A stretch of DNA of 50,024 nt from Jeotgalibaca caeni (GCF_028863945.1 NZ_JARBEA010000014.1:1-50024), one strand, 5' to 3'. Counted from the stretch's first letter, positions 33,644 through 42,771 are shown. The notes: generated by a model not told the origin, from the letters alone. A program made the numbers and translations.

Positions 33644-34456
33644 ATGGATGTAGAGAAGAACACAGAATTCCGTGTCAGTATGCTGGCAAGCGGAAGCTCC
33701 GGTAACTGTACCTATATTGAGACGCCTAAACGAAAAATTCTAGTTGACTGTGGTCTCAGTGGCAAGAAAATTCAAGAATTAATGCAAAAAATCGATCGAA
33801 ATCCAGCTGATGTGGATTCCATTCTCATTACCCATGAGCACCGGGATCACGTCCATGGACTTGGTGTTCTGGCACGCAAGTACGGGATGGATATTTATGC
33901 CAACGAAGCAACTTGGAAGGCATTGCCCCCTTCTGTAGGAGCGATAAAAGTAGAGCAGAAGCACATTTTTGAAATGGGTGAGGTGCTGACTTTAGGGGAC
34001 GTAGATATTTTGAGTTATGGTGTTTCCCATGATGCTGCAGCGCCGCAATTTTATTCGTTCCAATTTGAAGGAAAACAATTTGTGATGCTGACGGATACAG
34101 GGTATGTGAGCAATCGGCTGCGAGGATTGTTGAAGAATGCAGATGTTTATTTAATAGAGAGTAATCATGATTTAGAACTGTTACGGATGGGACGCTATCC
34201 ATGGTCGTTGAAGCAACGGATTCTAGGTGATAAGGGACATTTATCGAATGATGACGGCGCTGCTGCAGTAGCGGAGATGGTAGGAAACAATACCAAACGG
34301 ATTTATCTCGGACATTTGAGCAGGGACAACAACATGAAGCAAATTGCGCGCGATACAGCGGGCACCATTTTAACAACAAAAGGGTTAGGCGTGAACAGAG
34401 ATTTCCATCTGTATGACACCGATCCTACTGAACCGACAGAGTTGTTTCATATTTAA
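33644..34456 (+). CDS. walJ: MBL-fold nuclease WalJ (YycJ)
   Basis: A 270-aa metallo-beta-lactamase fold protein of the YycJ group. SMLASGSSGNCTYIET is at the N-terminus, with the metal motif THEHRDHVHGL, MLTDTGYVSNR, LIESNHDLELL and YLGHLSRDNN. The fold is related to DNases, and 5'-3' exonuclease activity is reported for a relative. The start is ATG 33644 (GGAGGG upstream); GTG 33641 is an alternative and ATG 33581 lacks a site. It belongs to the wal locus but is separated from walI by the mgtA and DUF2207 genes. Confidence 0.93.
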   Translation: MDVEKNTEFRVSMLASGSSGNCTYIETPKRKILVDCGLSGKKIQELMQKIDRNPADVDSILITHEHRDHVHGLGVLARKYGMDIYANEATWKALPPSVGAIKVEQKHIFEMGEVLTLGDVDILSYGVSHDAAAPQFYSFQFEGKQFVMLTDTGYVSNRLRGLLKNADVYLIESNHDLELLRMGRYPWSLKQRILGDKGHLSNDDGAAAVAEMVGNNTKRIYLGHLSRDNNMKQIARDTAGTILTTKGLGVNRDFHLYDTDPTEPTELFHI

Positions 34457-34461
34457 GAAGG

Positions 34462-34503
34462 AGACAGGAAATACGCCAGATAAGGCATATTCCCTGTCTT
34501 TTT
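34462..34503 (+). terminator. Terminator after walJ
   Basis: AGACAGG-AAATACGCC.../GGCATATT-CCTGTCT stem followed by TTTT. Confidence 0.85.
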
Positions 34504-34642
34504 GCGTCGTTTGGTATAAAATAAAACTACCAAGTTTCTTCATATTTTTTTCAAAATGGTTGTGTATAATCATTCTTGAAAGTGAGTGTGGCTTAATGAG
34601 TCAACATCATCCAAATCAACAAAAGTAGAAAGGAGAAAACGT

Positions 34643-35881
34643 ATGAGTCAGCAAAAAAATAGAAACAATCGGAACCAAAAATCATCGAATCTGAAGAGTG
34701 GAATCATTGGCGGCCTTCTTGGCGGCGCAACGGTTGCTTTATTAGGTGGCGGCCTTTTGTTTGGCAGCGGTGTGTTGGATACCGATTCTGTGACAGAACC
34801 ACAAGTAACGCAGGAAGAAAATGAGAACAACAACGAGGTCAGCAACGTCAGCGTTAATGTAGAAACCGCAACAACAGAGGCGGTTCAAGAAGTTCAAGAA
34901 GCGGTGGTTTCGGTTATTAACCTGGCAGAGAGCAACGGCAGTATCTTTGGCTTCCCAGTGCCTCAAACCGAAAACCCAGAGGAAGAAGATTACATTAGCC
35001 AAGGAACCGGTAGTGGTGTGATTTATAAAGTAGAAGGCGACATTGCCTATGTAGTGACGAACAATCACGTAATCGACGGAGCGGATGCGCTAGAAATCTT
35101 GATGAAAGACGGCACGAAGAAAGAGGCGCAAGTAGTCGGTAGCGATGTGTGGACCGACTTAGCAGTGCTATCGATTCCAGCTGAAGGGATTGAGGTGGTC
35201 GCTGAATTTGGCGATTCGAATAACTTAAATGTTGGGGAACCAGCTATTGCGATCGGGTCACCACTCGGCACTGAATTTGCGACTTCTGTGACTCAAGGAA
35301 TTGTTTCCGCAACAGAGCGTACTGTAGAAACGGATATTGACGGCGATGGAATTGTCGACTGGGACGTTACGGCTATCCAAACCGACGCCTCCATTAACCC
35401 AGGGAACTCCGGTGGGGCGTTGATTAACATTGCGGGCAAGGTTATTGGTATTAATTCCATGAAAATTGCTTCATCAAACGTAGAAGGAATGGGCTTCGCG
35501 ATTCCAAGTAACGACGTCGTTCAAATCATTGCCGAACTAGAAGAACACGGCGAAGTCATTCGTCCGGTCCTTGGCGTCAGCATGATTGATTTACAACAAG
35601 TTTCCGCTTCCCAACAACGTTCTACACTCAATGTTCCGGAAGACTTGACGAACGGGGTAGTAGTCGCGGAAGTCCAAGAACTATCCGCCGCAGATGCTGC
35701 CGGATTAGAAGCTTACGACATCATCGTTGAAATGGCAGGCGAAGAAGTTGGTAACATGGTTGAACTACGAAAGATTCTTTACCAACAAAAAGTAGGCAGC
35801 ACGATTGAAATCTCATTCTATCGTGACGGCGAATTACAAACACTTGACGTGACCTTGACAGACGGTCAACCAAGCTTATAA
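34643..35881 (+). CDS. htrA: Membrane-anchored serine protease HtrA
   Basis: A 412-aa surface quality-control protease. A glycine-rich N-terminal membrane helix (about residues 19-43) is followed by a trypsin-like domain with the triad His142 (TNNHVIDGAD), Asp172 (TDLAVL) and Ser256 (NPGNSGGAL), and one PDZ domain (about 305-405). Before the serine there is an insert with a Ca2+-loop-like pattern, DIDGDGIVDWD (231-241). The start is ATG 34643 with AAAGGAG upstream; ATG 34586 lacks a site. A TATAAT at 34565-34570 is a possible -10 for this gene. walJ-htrA order is the usual one. Confidence 0.95.
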   Translation: MSQQKNRNNRNQKSSNLKSGIIGGLLGGATVALLGGGLLFGSGVLDTDSVTEPQVTQEENENNNEVSNVSVNVETATTEAVQEVQEAVVSVINLAESNGSIFGFPVPQTENPEEEDYISQGTGSGVIYKVEGDIAYVVTNNHVIDGADALEILMKDGTKKEAQVVGSDVWTDLAVLSIPAEGIEVVAEFGDSNNLNVGEPAIAIGSPLGTEFATSVTQGIVSATERTVETDIDGDGIVDWDVTAIQTDASINPGNSGGALINIAGKVIGINSMKIASSNVEGMGFAIPSNDVVQIIAELEEHGEVIRPVLGVSMIDLQQVSASQQRSTLNVPEDLTNGVVVAEVQELSAADAAGLEAYDIIVEMAGEEVGNMVELRKILYQQKVGSTIEISFYRDGELQTLDVTLTDGQPSL

Positions 35882-35887
35882 GAATAG

Positions 35888-35917
35888 AAAGAGTTGGGAC
35901 TATCCCAGCTCTTTTTT
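35888..35917 (+). terminator. Terminator after htrA
   Basis: AAAGAGTTGGGA-CTA-TCCCAGCTCTTTTTT hairpin. Confidence 0.9.
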
Positions 35918-35930
35918 GTTACAGTTTTCC

Positions 35931-36105
35931 AGTTCGGACAAGTGAGAAGTGAAAAAGGTATCTACTTAGCCGAACTTAGTCTAGTTCGGACAAGTGAGAA
36001 GTGAAAAAGGTACCTACTTAGCCGAACTTAGTCCAGTTCGGACAAGTGAGCGGTAAAAAAGATACCTACTTAGCCGAACTTAGTCTAGTTCGGACAAGTG
36101 AGCGG
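35931..36105. repeat. Inverted-repeat array, locus D, three and a half 52-bp units
   Basis: AGTTCGGACAAGTGAG starts at 35931, 35983, 36035 and 36087, exactly 52 bp apart. The matching right arm, CTACTTAGCCGAACT, is present in the first three units. AGTTCGG pairs with CCGAACT and AAGT with ACTT around a 2-nt mismatch. Units are almost identical along their full length, with a few substitutions (GAAGTGAAAAA versus GCGGTAAAAAA), so this locus looks recently amplified. It follows the htrA terminator directly. Confidence 0.88.
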
Positions 36106-36159
36106 TTTGCTTTACTGAGCGGCTGTTCTGTATTAACTGGTGGCATAAATATTGTTCAG

Positions 36160-36188
36160 TTGATACATAAAACACTTTTATGTATCAA
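36160..36188. promoter_or_regulatory. 29-bp palindrome upstream of gldA, possible operator
   Basis: Perfect 13-bp arms TTGATACATAAAA/TTTTATGTATCAA around CAC. No T-run follows, so it is not a typical terminator. It lies 150 bp before gldA and about 80 bp before the likely promoter, so it could be a binding site for a dimeric regulator or an RNA hairpin. Confidence 0.5.
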
Positions 36189-36264
36189 GTAAGAGACCAA
36201 TCAGACGAAAGGAAGTCATCAGATCGATAAAATGAGTGTAATTTTTTTATATTTAATAGAGATA

Positions 36265-36273
36265 TGCTATAGT
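36265..36273 (+). promoter_or_regulatory. Extended -10 promoter of gldA
   Basis: TGCTATAGT (36265-36273) is an extended -10 element (TGn followed by TATAGT); the -35 region is weak (TTTTAT at 36245). Confidence 0.45.
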
Positions 36274-36311
36274 ATATGTGAACTAAATAACAAACTGAAA
36301 GGATGATTCAA

Positions 36312-37397
36312 ATGGTAAAGTACATTTTTCAATCTCCCAGAAGGTATGTCCAAGGAAATGGTGTTATTGCTGATTTAGGTGAGGAAATCAAGTCGATTGG
36401 AGCCAAACCGTTGTTATTGTCAGATGCAAGTGTATGGGAAATCGTCCAGGAGCCAGTTGAAAAAAGTTTAGCAGAAGAGTTCGAGTATCATTACGAGGAA
36501 TTTAGTGGAGAATCGTCCAATCAAGAGATTGAACGATTAGCTGAGGTAGGGAAAGAGAAGAAGAGTGATCTGGTCATTGGTTTAGGTGGTGGGAAGACGC
36601 TGGATACTGCAAAAGCGGTAGCGGATCTTTTAGGAGTGCCTATTGTAATTGTACCAACTGCTGCCTCTACTGATGCGCCAACAAGTGCACTCTCTGTTAT
36701 CTACTCGGATGAGGGAGTATTTGAAGGATATAAATTCTATGATAAAAATCCTGACTTGGTGTTGATGGATACAGGAATTGTCGTCCATGCTCCAGCCAGC
36801 ATGTTTGCAGCGGGAATGGCAGATGCGATGGCCACCTTAGTTGAAGTAAAGGCGGCGATGAAAACAAATGCCGACACGATGCTAGGCGGGAAGACCACGC
36901 TAGCCGGCAGAGCAATTGCTGAAGCAGCAGAGAAAACGTTGTTCGAACATGGAATTGCCGCTTACAAGGCTGTGCAAAAGCAATTGGTGACTCCTCAAGT
37001 GGAACGTGTAGTGGAAGCAAATACTCTTTTATCCGGGTTGGGCTTTGAGAATGGTGGGTTGGCTGCTGCCCATGCCATCCATAATGGCTTCACTGCACTG
37101 AGTGGAGACATTCACCACCTATCCCACGGTGAAAAAGTAGCGTATGGTATTTTAGTACAACTTGTGTTGGAAGGATACGGTGGAGAGTATATTCAAAAGT
37201 ATATAACCTTCTTCAAGGAAATTGGAATGCCTGTAACATTAGCAGAGTTGCATCTAGAAGAAGCGACTTTTGAAGATTTGCTAGAAGTTGGTAAATTAGC
37301 CACATCTAAAGGAGAAACGTTGCGCAATATGAATCCAGAAACAACACCAGAAGAAGTCGCAAATGCGATATTGGCGGTGGATCAACTTAGTAAATAG
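36312..37397 (+). CDS. gldA: Glycerol dehydrogenase
   Basis: A 361-aa iron-containing-type (family III) alcohol dehydrogenase that oxidises glycerol to dihydroxyacetone with NAD+. It has the NAD-binding GLGGGKTLDTAKAVAD near residues 89-104, TAASTDAPTSALSVIY, the metal-binding Asp in AAGMADAMATLVE, and metal His residues in AAHAIHNGF and HHLSHGEKVAYG. The start is ATG 36312 with GAAAGGA 9 nt upstream. It has its own promoter and terminator. No dihydroxyacetone kinase genes are near, so the pathway partner is elsewhere. Confidence 0.93.
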   Translation: MVKYIFQSPRRYVQGNGVIADLGEEIKSIGAKPLLLSDASVWEIVQEPVEKSLAEEFEYHYEEFSGESSNQEIERLAEVGKEKKSDLVIGLGGGKTLDTAKAVADLLGVPIVIVPTAASTDAPTSALSVIYSDEGVFEGYKFYDKNPDLVLMDTGIVVHAPASMFAAGMADAMATLVEVKAAMKTNADTMLGGKTTLAGRAIAEAAEKTLFEHGIAAYKAVQKQLVTPQVERVVEANTLLSGLGFENGGLAAAHAIHNGFTALSGDIHHLSHGEKVAYGILVQLVLEGYGGEYIQKYITFFKEIGMPVTLAELHLEEATFEDLLEVGKLATSKGETLRNMNPETTPEEVANAILAVDQLSK

Positions 37398-37399
37398 TA

Positions 37400-37443
37400 A
37401 AAGACTGCCCTTCAAATTGAAAATTTGAAGAGCAGTTTTTTAT
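37400..37443 (+). terminator. Terminator after gldA
   Basis: AAGACTGC-CTTCAAATT-GAAA-ATTTGAAG-GCAGTTTTTT hairpin. Confidence 0.9.
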
Positions 37444-37542
37444 ATTTTCGATAAGAAAAATGCAAATAGACAAAAAGAGATTCTAGTCTCCTCTGTTCAT
37501 TATTTCCCCAATTCTCTATAATAAGGAAGAGGGGTGAAGAGG

Positions 37543-38256
37543 ATGCAAAGTTATACAGTAGCGATTTGTGAAAATGAAACCGTACAGGCACTTCTCCTGA
37601 AAAAGGTGCTGGAGGAATATGGAGCCGAACAGGACATCCATTTTCGTATGTCTATTTTTGAGAGCGCAGAGGCTTTTCTTTTTCAATATGAGGAAGAGAA
37701 GAACGTCGACCTCATCTTGCTGGATATTCAAATGAATGAGATGGATGGGCTGACGATGGCTGAGAAGTTGCGTGCAGTCCATGATCAGGTGAAAATCATT
37801 TTCATTACCGGGATGACCGAGCACATTGGGGCAGGATACCGGTTAGAAGCAAGCGATTATTTAATTAAACCAATAAAAAAAGAGCAATTATTTGCGGTGT
37901 TAAAAAGGATTCTGGCAGTATTCCCCCAAGAGGAGCGTTATCTCATTCTCTCTACCGAGGAAGGGCAAGTGAAGGTTGCTGTTGATTCCATTATCTGTGC
38001 AGAAGTTTTAGGACGTGAACTTACCCTTACGACGACGACAGGGACGCACCAATTACGCTGGACCATGCAAGAATTAAAAAACCAGTTGCAAGATGAAGCG
38101 TTCATTGTACCAGATCGAAGCTGGCTGGTGCATTGTGGGCACATGGAGCGAGTGGGGAAGAATGACATTTTAATGGATAACGGAATCTCGGTGCCTGTTT
38201 CACGGCGCAATGCCAAGGCCGTGACCCAAGCATTCATTGAGTATTATCGGAGGTAA
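37543..38256 (+). CDS. LytTR-family response regulator
   Basis: A 237-aa regulator of the AgrA/ComE type. The receiver domain has ICENE at the N-terminus, phospho-acceptor Asp61 in LILLDIQMNEMDG, and the KPI lysine near residue 109. The C-terminal LytTR domain includes VPDRSWLVHCGHMERVGKNDI and VPVSRRNAK. The start is ATG 37543 with AGGGG upstream; GTG 37534 overlaps that site. The sensor gene follows 2 bp later and two ABC exporter genes after that, so the exporters are the likely target. A TATAAT near 37517 is a plausible -10. Confidence 0.9.
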   Translation: MQSYTVAICENETVQALLLKKVLEEYGAEQDIHFRMSIFESAEAFLFQYEEEKNVDLILLDIQMNEMDGLTMAEKLRAVHDQVKIIFITGMTEHIGAGYRLEASDYLIKPIKKEQLFAVLKRILAVFPQEERYLILSTEEGQVKVAVDSIICAEVLGRELTLTTTTGTHQLRWTMQELKNQLQDEAFIVPDRSWLVHCGHMERVGKNDILMDNGISVPVSRRNAKAVTQAFIEYYRR

Positions 38257-38258
38257 AG

Positions 38259-38969
38259 ATGGAAACAGCACTGATTGTGGGACTTATTCTTTTAGCGGCG
38301 CTCGTTATCTACTTTCAGCAGCGTCGTTTTCAAAAAAATCTGATTCAAACCCAGGCAGATTTGTTAAAAGAGCATGCAGAAGAAGTAGAAAATATTTACC
38401 GTCAAATGCGTGGTTGGCGGCATGACTATAAAAATCATATCCAATCCATGAAGGCTTATCTCGAGTTGAATCAATTAGACCTGCTGAAAAATTATCTAGC
38501 AGAATTAGATGAAGATCTAGTCGAAGTGGATATCAGTATTCGTACCGGCAATATTATGGCTGACGCGATCCTGAACAGTAAGCTCTCGATCGCAGAATCA
38601 AGGGGCATCACCTTGCATGTGAAAGCTGCCATTCCGGCTGACTTGCATATTCAAAATGTCGACTTAGGAATCATAATTGGGAATCTCATCAGCAATGCCA
38701 TCGAAGGGTGCATGACGGTAGAGAACCCCGATGAAAGGTTCATCCGAGTCTATATTGCGGAAATGAAGCAGCAACTCTATATCGCAATTACCAACAGTAT
38801 GAATCAGCCCATCCGTAAAGCCTTTTCCGGATATCAGACAACAAAATCTGGAAAAGAACACGGTTTTGGCTTAAAACGAATTGACCAAACGGTGCAGAAG
38901 TATGACGGGTATATCAACCGTCAACATGAAGAAGGCGTCTTTGCGACCGAAATTTTATTGCCGCTGTGA
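38259..38969 (+). CDS. Short GHKL sensor histidine kinase
   Basis: A 236-aa kinase of the AgrC/HPK10 catalytic type, but with only one N-terminal membrane helix (residues 3-19) instead of the usual multi-helix sensor. The phospho-acceptor is His55 in GWRHDYKNH. The ATPase domain shows IIGNLISNAIEG (N box) and GKEHGFGLKRI (G box). It pairs with the LytTR regulator. With so little sensor domain it may detect its signal through a partner, perhaps the adjacent exporters, which is inference. Confidence 0.87.
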   Translation: METALIVGLILLAALVIYFQQRRFQKNLIQTQADLLKEHAEEVENIYRQMRGWRHDYKNHIQSMKAYLELNQLDLLKNYLAELDEDLVEVDISIRTGNIMADAILNSKLSIAESRGITLHVKAAIPADLHIQNVDLGIIIGNLISNAIEGCMTVENPDERFIRVYIAEMKQQLYIAITNSMNQPIRKAFSGYQTTKSGKEHGFGLKRIDQTVQKYDGYINRQHEEGVFATEILLPL

Positions 38970-38982
38970 CCGTTTATGCCAG

Positions 38983-39009
38983 AAAAATGACCACTCGTGG
39001 TCATTTTTT
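38983..39009 (+). terminator. Terminator between the sensor kinase and the ABC genes
   Basis: AAAATGACCAC/GTGGTCATTTTTT hairpin. It is followed by a candidate promoter (TTAATA, 17 bp, TAAACT, ending near 39036) before the first ABC gene. Confidence 0.85.
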
Positions 39010-39054
39010 AATAGGCGCAAAAATACTTGGTAAACTAATGGCGAGGTGAAAGAG

Positions 39055-40881
39055 ATGAAAACCATACAAAAGAAAAAATATCGGCTCACAGATCACTTTC
39101 AGTATTTAATCCGAGATATGTGGCAAACGGACCGCAACTATCTCTTCAGTGTTGTGATTCAAGCATTGGCGGACATGGTGCTCCCGCTCCTGTCTGCAGC
39201 GACGGTGGCAGTATTGGTATCGATTGTCAGCCAAGAGAATGGTTGGGAACAGTTTCAAGTACAGTTTATGACATTGGTTGGATTAACCCTTATTTGTACT
39301 TGCTTCTCCCAAGTGTTGCAAGGGTATGCCCAACAAGCAGGTAATTCTTACCGAATCGACAAAATGATGCGAGTGTTATTCAAATTCATCCATATGCCGT
39401 TTTATCAAGTGGAGAAAAAGCACACCATGGATTTATTTGACCGCACCAAACAGATTACCGCTAACCCGAATCGCCTTTTTGACCAAAGCTTCACGGTTTT
39501 CTATAGCTTTTTACGGAATATGTCGGGTCTGCTTCTTTACAGCTATTTAATCGGAAATGTGCATCCCATCCTCCTTGCTATGATTATTGTGTTCTCGCTG
39601 CTTCAATATGGCTACAGCCTAGGAACCAATAGGATTGAAAAAGAAAGCCGCGACAAGCAGGCACCGTTGGAGAAGAAAACAGAATATCTGACCGAGTACA
39701 CAGGTGATTTCAAATCTGCAAAAGACATGCGCTTATTCCATATGGAGCCGTGGTTCAAAACGGAGTTCGATGATATGTACGCAACCCGTTTTCAATTGAT
39801 GGAAAAAGTGTTCCGCCGCAAGTTTAATGGGACGCTCTTATCCAGTACCTTCAACTTGTTGCGAGATGGACTGGCGTACACGATCCTCATCAATCAAGTA
39901 ATAAACGGATCCTTATCTGCCGCTGATTTCACTTTTTACTTCGGGATCATTGCCAGCATTTCACAGTGGACATCCGGTTTAATGGGAGATATCGTTGGAT
40001 TCCGCTATATGGCAAGTGAATTGGACGACTACCGGGAATATCAAGAGATTGGCGAGCAGGAGAAAGAATCGTATCGCTCGATTGACGAGCTACAATTTCC
40101 GCTAGAGATTGAATTCCAAAACGTTAGCTACCGGTATGACGGCGCTGCTAGAGACACCATCCACAACTTGAACTGGCATATCCAGTCAAAGGAAAAGGTG
40201 GGGATGATCGGGATCAATGGTGCCGGGAAGTCCACCATTATCAAAATGCTCTGTGGCCTTTACAAGCCAACTTCTGGGGTGATTTTAATCAATGGCATCC
40301 CGCAAGAGGAATTTCATCCCGAAGAATATTTTGAGTTATTTGCACCGGTATTCCAAGATTATTTTGAACTACCGATTACCTTGGAAGAGACCGTCAAGCA
40401 AGGAACCAACAAGCACATGATGGATTACCAAACCGCCCTTGAACGAAGTGGAATGTTGGAAGAATTGCAAAAATTCCCAGCAAAAGACCAAACAAAACTA
40501 GTAAAACGAGTGAATCCAGAAGCGGTTGACTTGTCTGGCGGGCAAAAACAAAAATTGCAGCTTGCGAGAGCCATCTATAAGAATGCACCGATTCTCATAT
40601 TGGATGAGCCGACTGCTGCGCTCGATCCGATTGCAGAGAGCCAAGTTTATCAAAGGTATAATCAGATTGCCGAAGACAAGACAGCGATTTTTATCTCGCA
40701 CCGACTCTCTTCCACGAAATTTTGTGACCGCTTGGTTTATTTGGAAAACGGCACGATTGTAGAAGCCGGTACGCACGAAGAGTTAATGGCATTAAAAGGA
40801 AAGTATGCCAAAATGTATGAAGTTCAAAGTCAATACTATCAAGAAGAATGGGAGGGGAATCTGGATGAAGCGTATGTATGA
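39055..40881 (+). CDS. ABC exporter, fused permease-ATPase (subunit 1)
   Basis: A 608-aa half-transporter. The N-terminal membrane domain (about residues 20-320) is followed by an ATPase domain with Walker A GINGAGKST, signature LSGGQKQKLQ, Walker B ILILDEPTAALD and switch ISHR. The start is ATG 39055 with GAGGTGA upstream. The next gene overlaps it by 17 bp and encodes a similar half, so the two likely form a heterodimeric exporter. The substrate is unknown; exporters next to LytTR systems often move peptides or drugs. Confidence 0.9.
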   Translation: MKTIQKKKYRLTDHFQYLIRDMWQTDRNYLFSVVIQALADMVLPLLSAATVAVLVSIVSQENGWEQFQVQFMTLVGLTLICTCFSQVLQGYAQQAGNSYRIDKMMRVLFKFIHMPFYQVEKKHTMDLFDRTKQITANPNRLFDQSFTVFYSFLRNMSGLLLYSYLIGNVHPILLAMIIVFSLLQYGYSLGTNRIEKESRDKQAPLEKKTEYLTEYTGDFKSAKDMRLFHMEPWFKTEFDDMYATRFQLMEKVFRRKFNGTLLSSTFNLLRDGLAYTILINQVINGSLSAADFTFYFGIIASISQWTSGLMGDIVGFRYMASELDDYREYQEIGEQEKESYRSIDELQFPLEIEFQNVSYRYDGAARDTIHNLNWHIQSKEKVGMIGINGAGKSTIIKMLCGLYKPTSGVILINGIPQEEFHPEEYFELFAPVFQDYFELPITLEETVKQGTNKHMMDYQTALERSGMLEELQKFPAKDQTKLVKRVNPEAVDLSGGQKQKLQLARAIYKNAPILILDEPTAALDPIAESQVYQRYNQIAEDKTAIFISHRLSSTKFCDRLVYLENGTIVEAGTHEELMALKGKYAKMYEVQSQYYQEEWEGNLDEAYV

Positions 40882-42745
40882 GATTATTTCATTGAACCGA
40901 AAAGGCTTTGCCTTGATGCACCAGCTGGAACCGAAACTATTTTGGGCGAATATTGTTCAAGGTATTTTTGAAGCGGTATATCCGTTTATTCCATTCTTTT
41001 TCACCAGTCGAATTTTGTCGCTTTTGTTAAACGGGACGATTAATGAACAACTGCGAAATTGGATTATTGGAGCGCTGGTTAGTTCATTCGTATCGACGGT
41101 TATCGCGAATGGCTTGTCGCACTTTCGTTCACCTTTGTATTGGCGGGCGAGCAGCAAAAAGGAAATGCTCTTAAATAAAAAAGTGATTGAGATGGACTAT
41201 GAATTTGTCGAAGACACCACCGTTCATGAGAAACTCAGCAGCATTCGGATGAATGAAATGACGGGCGGTATGGGTATGCACCGATTGTTCGATTCTAGTA
41301 AACACTTGGTGAAGCACACTACGAGTATTGTCGTTTCCATTCTATTCTTGTGGTCGCTCTTCACATCGGAGTCTACACGGCAAACGGTCGCCCTGAATGT
41401 TGATTCAGGTTGGATTAGTCTAAGCTTTGTTGGAATCATGGCTGCCTATATCGCATCCATTATTTTAATCAACCAAAAAGTTGCTAAAATAGTATCCTCT
41501 TTTCTACAAAAAGGAGCAACGTTGAACAATGCTGGTGGGTTCTTCTTTCAATTGATGCATAACTACAATTCTGGGAAAGAAATCCGGTTGTACAACCAGT
41601 ATCCTTACTTGCATCGTTTACTGACGCACTTTAATGACTTTACCAAGGAAACGCTGATGGGGATCCATAAATCAACAAGCAGAACGACCATCCTGTCTAA
41701 TACGCTGTCCTATGGGATTTTAACACTGGGGTATCTATGGGTGCTGGGGAAGGCATTTAATGGAGCAATCCCAGCCGGAACGGTCATTCAGTACGGCGGT
41801 GCGCTTAGTCTCTTCATCATGGAGTTTCCTCAACTGTTGGAACAAGTAACAGACTTCATCAACAATTCAGAAGCATTGAAGAATCTCTTCGAATTCTTGG
41901 AGATGAAAGGCAACCGCCACGAAGGGACCTTGCCGGTCGAAAAGCGTCTGGACCGCGAATACACCTTAGAAGCACGCAATGTTTCGTTTGCCTATCCGGG
42001 TAGCGATGAATACGTGTTGAAGAATGTGAACCTCAAGCTCGATATCGGCGAGAAGCTGGCCATCGTTGGCATGAATGGTTCAGGGAAAACAACCTTCATT
42101 AAGTTGCTGTGCCGGTTATACGACCCGACTGAAGGACAGATTTTACTAAACGGAATTGATATCAGGAAATATGATTACCAAGAATATCTGCGTTTGCTTT
42201 CGGTTGTCTTCCAAGACTTCCAGCTCTACTCCTTCCAGCTGGGCGAAAATGTCGCTGCCAGCAAGGAAGTACAAGAAGGGGAAGCGATGGATGCATTAAA
42301 AAAAGCAGGCTTCAGCGAACGTTACCATACCTTAAAAGAAGGGCTGGACACCTACCTCTATAAAAACTACGATGAATCGGGTATTGAAATATCAGGTGGG
42401 GAAGCGCAAAAGGTTGCGATGGCACGTGCCATCTATAAGCAAGCTCCAATTGTCATTCTGGATGAGCCGACTGCGGCTCTTGATCCCTTATCGGAGTATG
42501 AAATGTATACCAGCTTTGCGGAAGTGGTTGGCAACCGAACGGCTATTTACATCTCGCACCGCCTGTCCAGTTGCCGCTTCTGTGACACGATTGCCGTTTT
42601 CGATAAAGGAGAAATTATCCAAAAAGGCTCCCATCAAGAGTTGGTTCAAGAGAAAGATGGCAAGTACTACGAACTTTGGAACGCTCAAGCGCAGTACTAT
42701 ACCAAAGATGAAGCGGGTGAAGTGAAGGAAGTAGCACTGGCCTAG
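40865..42745 (+). CDS. ABC exporter, fused permease-ATPase (subunit 2)
   Basis: A 626-aa partner half-transporter. The membrane domain occupies about residues 1-340. The ATPase domain has Walker A GMNGSGKTT, a divergent signature ISGGEAQKVAMARA, Walker B IVILDEPTAALD and switch ISHR. The different signatures in the two halves fit an asymmetric heterodimer. The start is ATG 40865 with GGGAGGGGA upstream, inside the end of subunit 1. No small precursor-peptide gene or peptidase domain is visible nearby, which weakens a bacteriocin-export reading. Confidence 0.9.
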   Translation: MKRMYEIISLNRKGFALMHQLEPKLFWANIVQGIFEAVYPFIPFFFTSRILSLLLNGTINEQLRNWIIGALVSSFVSTVIANGLSHFRSPLYWRASSKKEMLLNKKVIEMDYEFVEDTTVHEKLSSIRMNEMTGGMGMHRLFDSSKHLVKHTTSIVVSILFLWSLFTSESTRQTVALNVDSGWISLSFVGIMAAYIASIILINQKVAKIVSSFLQKGATLNNAGGFFFQLMHNYNSGKEIRLYNQYPYLHRLLTHFNDFTKETLMGIHKSTSRTTILSNTLSYGILTLGYLWVLGKAFNGAIPAGTVIQYGGALSLFIMEFPQLLEQVTDFINNSEALKNLFEFLEMKGNRHEGTLPVEKRLDREYTLEARNVSFAYPGSDEYVLKNVNLKLDIGEKLAIVGMNGSGKTTFIKLLCRLYDPTEGQILLNGIDIRKYDYQEYLRLLSVVFQDFQLYSFQLGENVAASKEVQEGEAMDALKKAGFSERYHTLKEGLDTYLYKNYDESGIEISGGEAQKVAMARAIYKQAPIVILDEPTAALDPLSEYEMYTSFAEVVGNRTAIYISHRLSSCRFCDTIAVFDKGEIIQKGSHQELVQEKDGKYYELWNAQAQYYTKDEAGEVKEVALA

Positions 42746-42771
42746 TCGATAAGTCAGAATAAGCTAATCTT

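Noticed and set aside
35931-36105. Could the 52-bp repeats be a CRISPR array?
   Set aside because: The whole 52-bp unit repeats, with no unique spacers, and there are no cas genes nearby.
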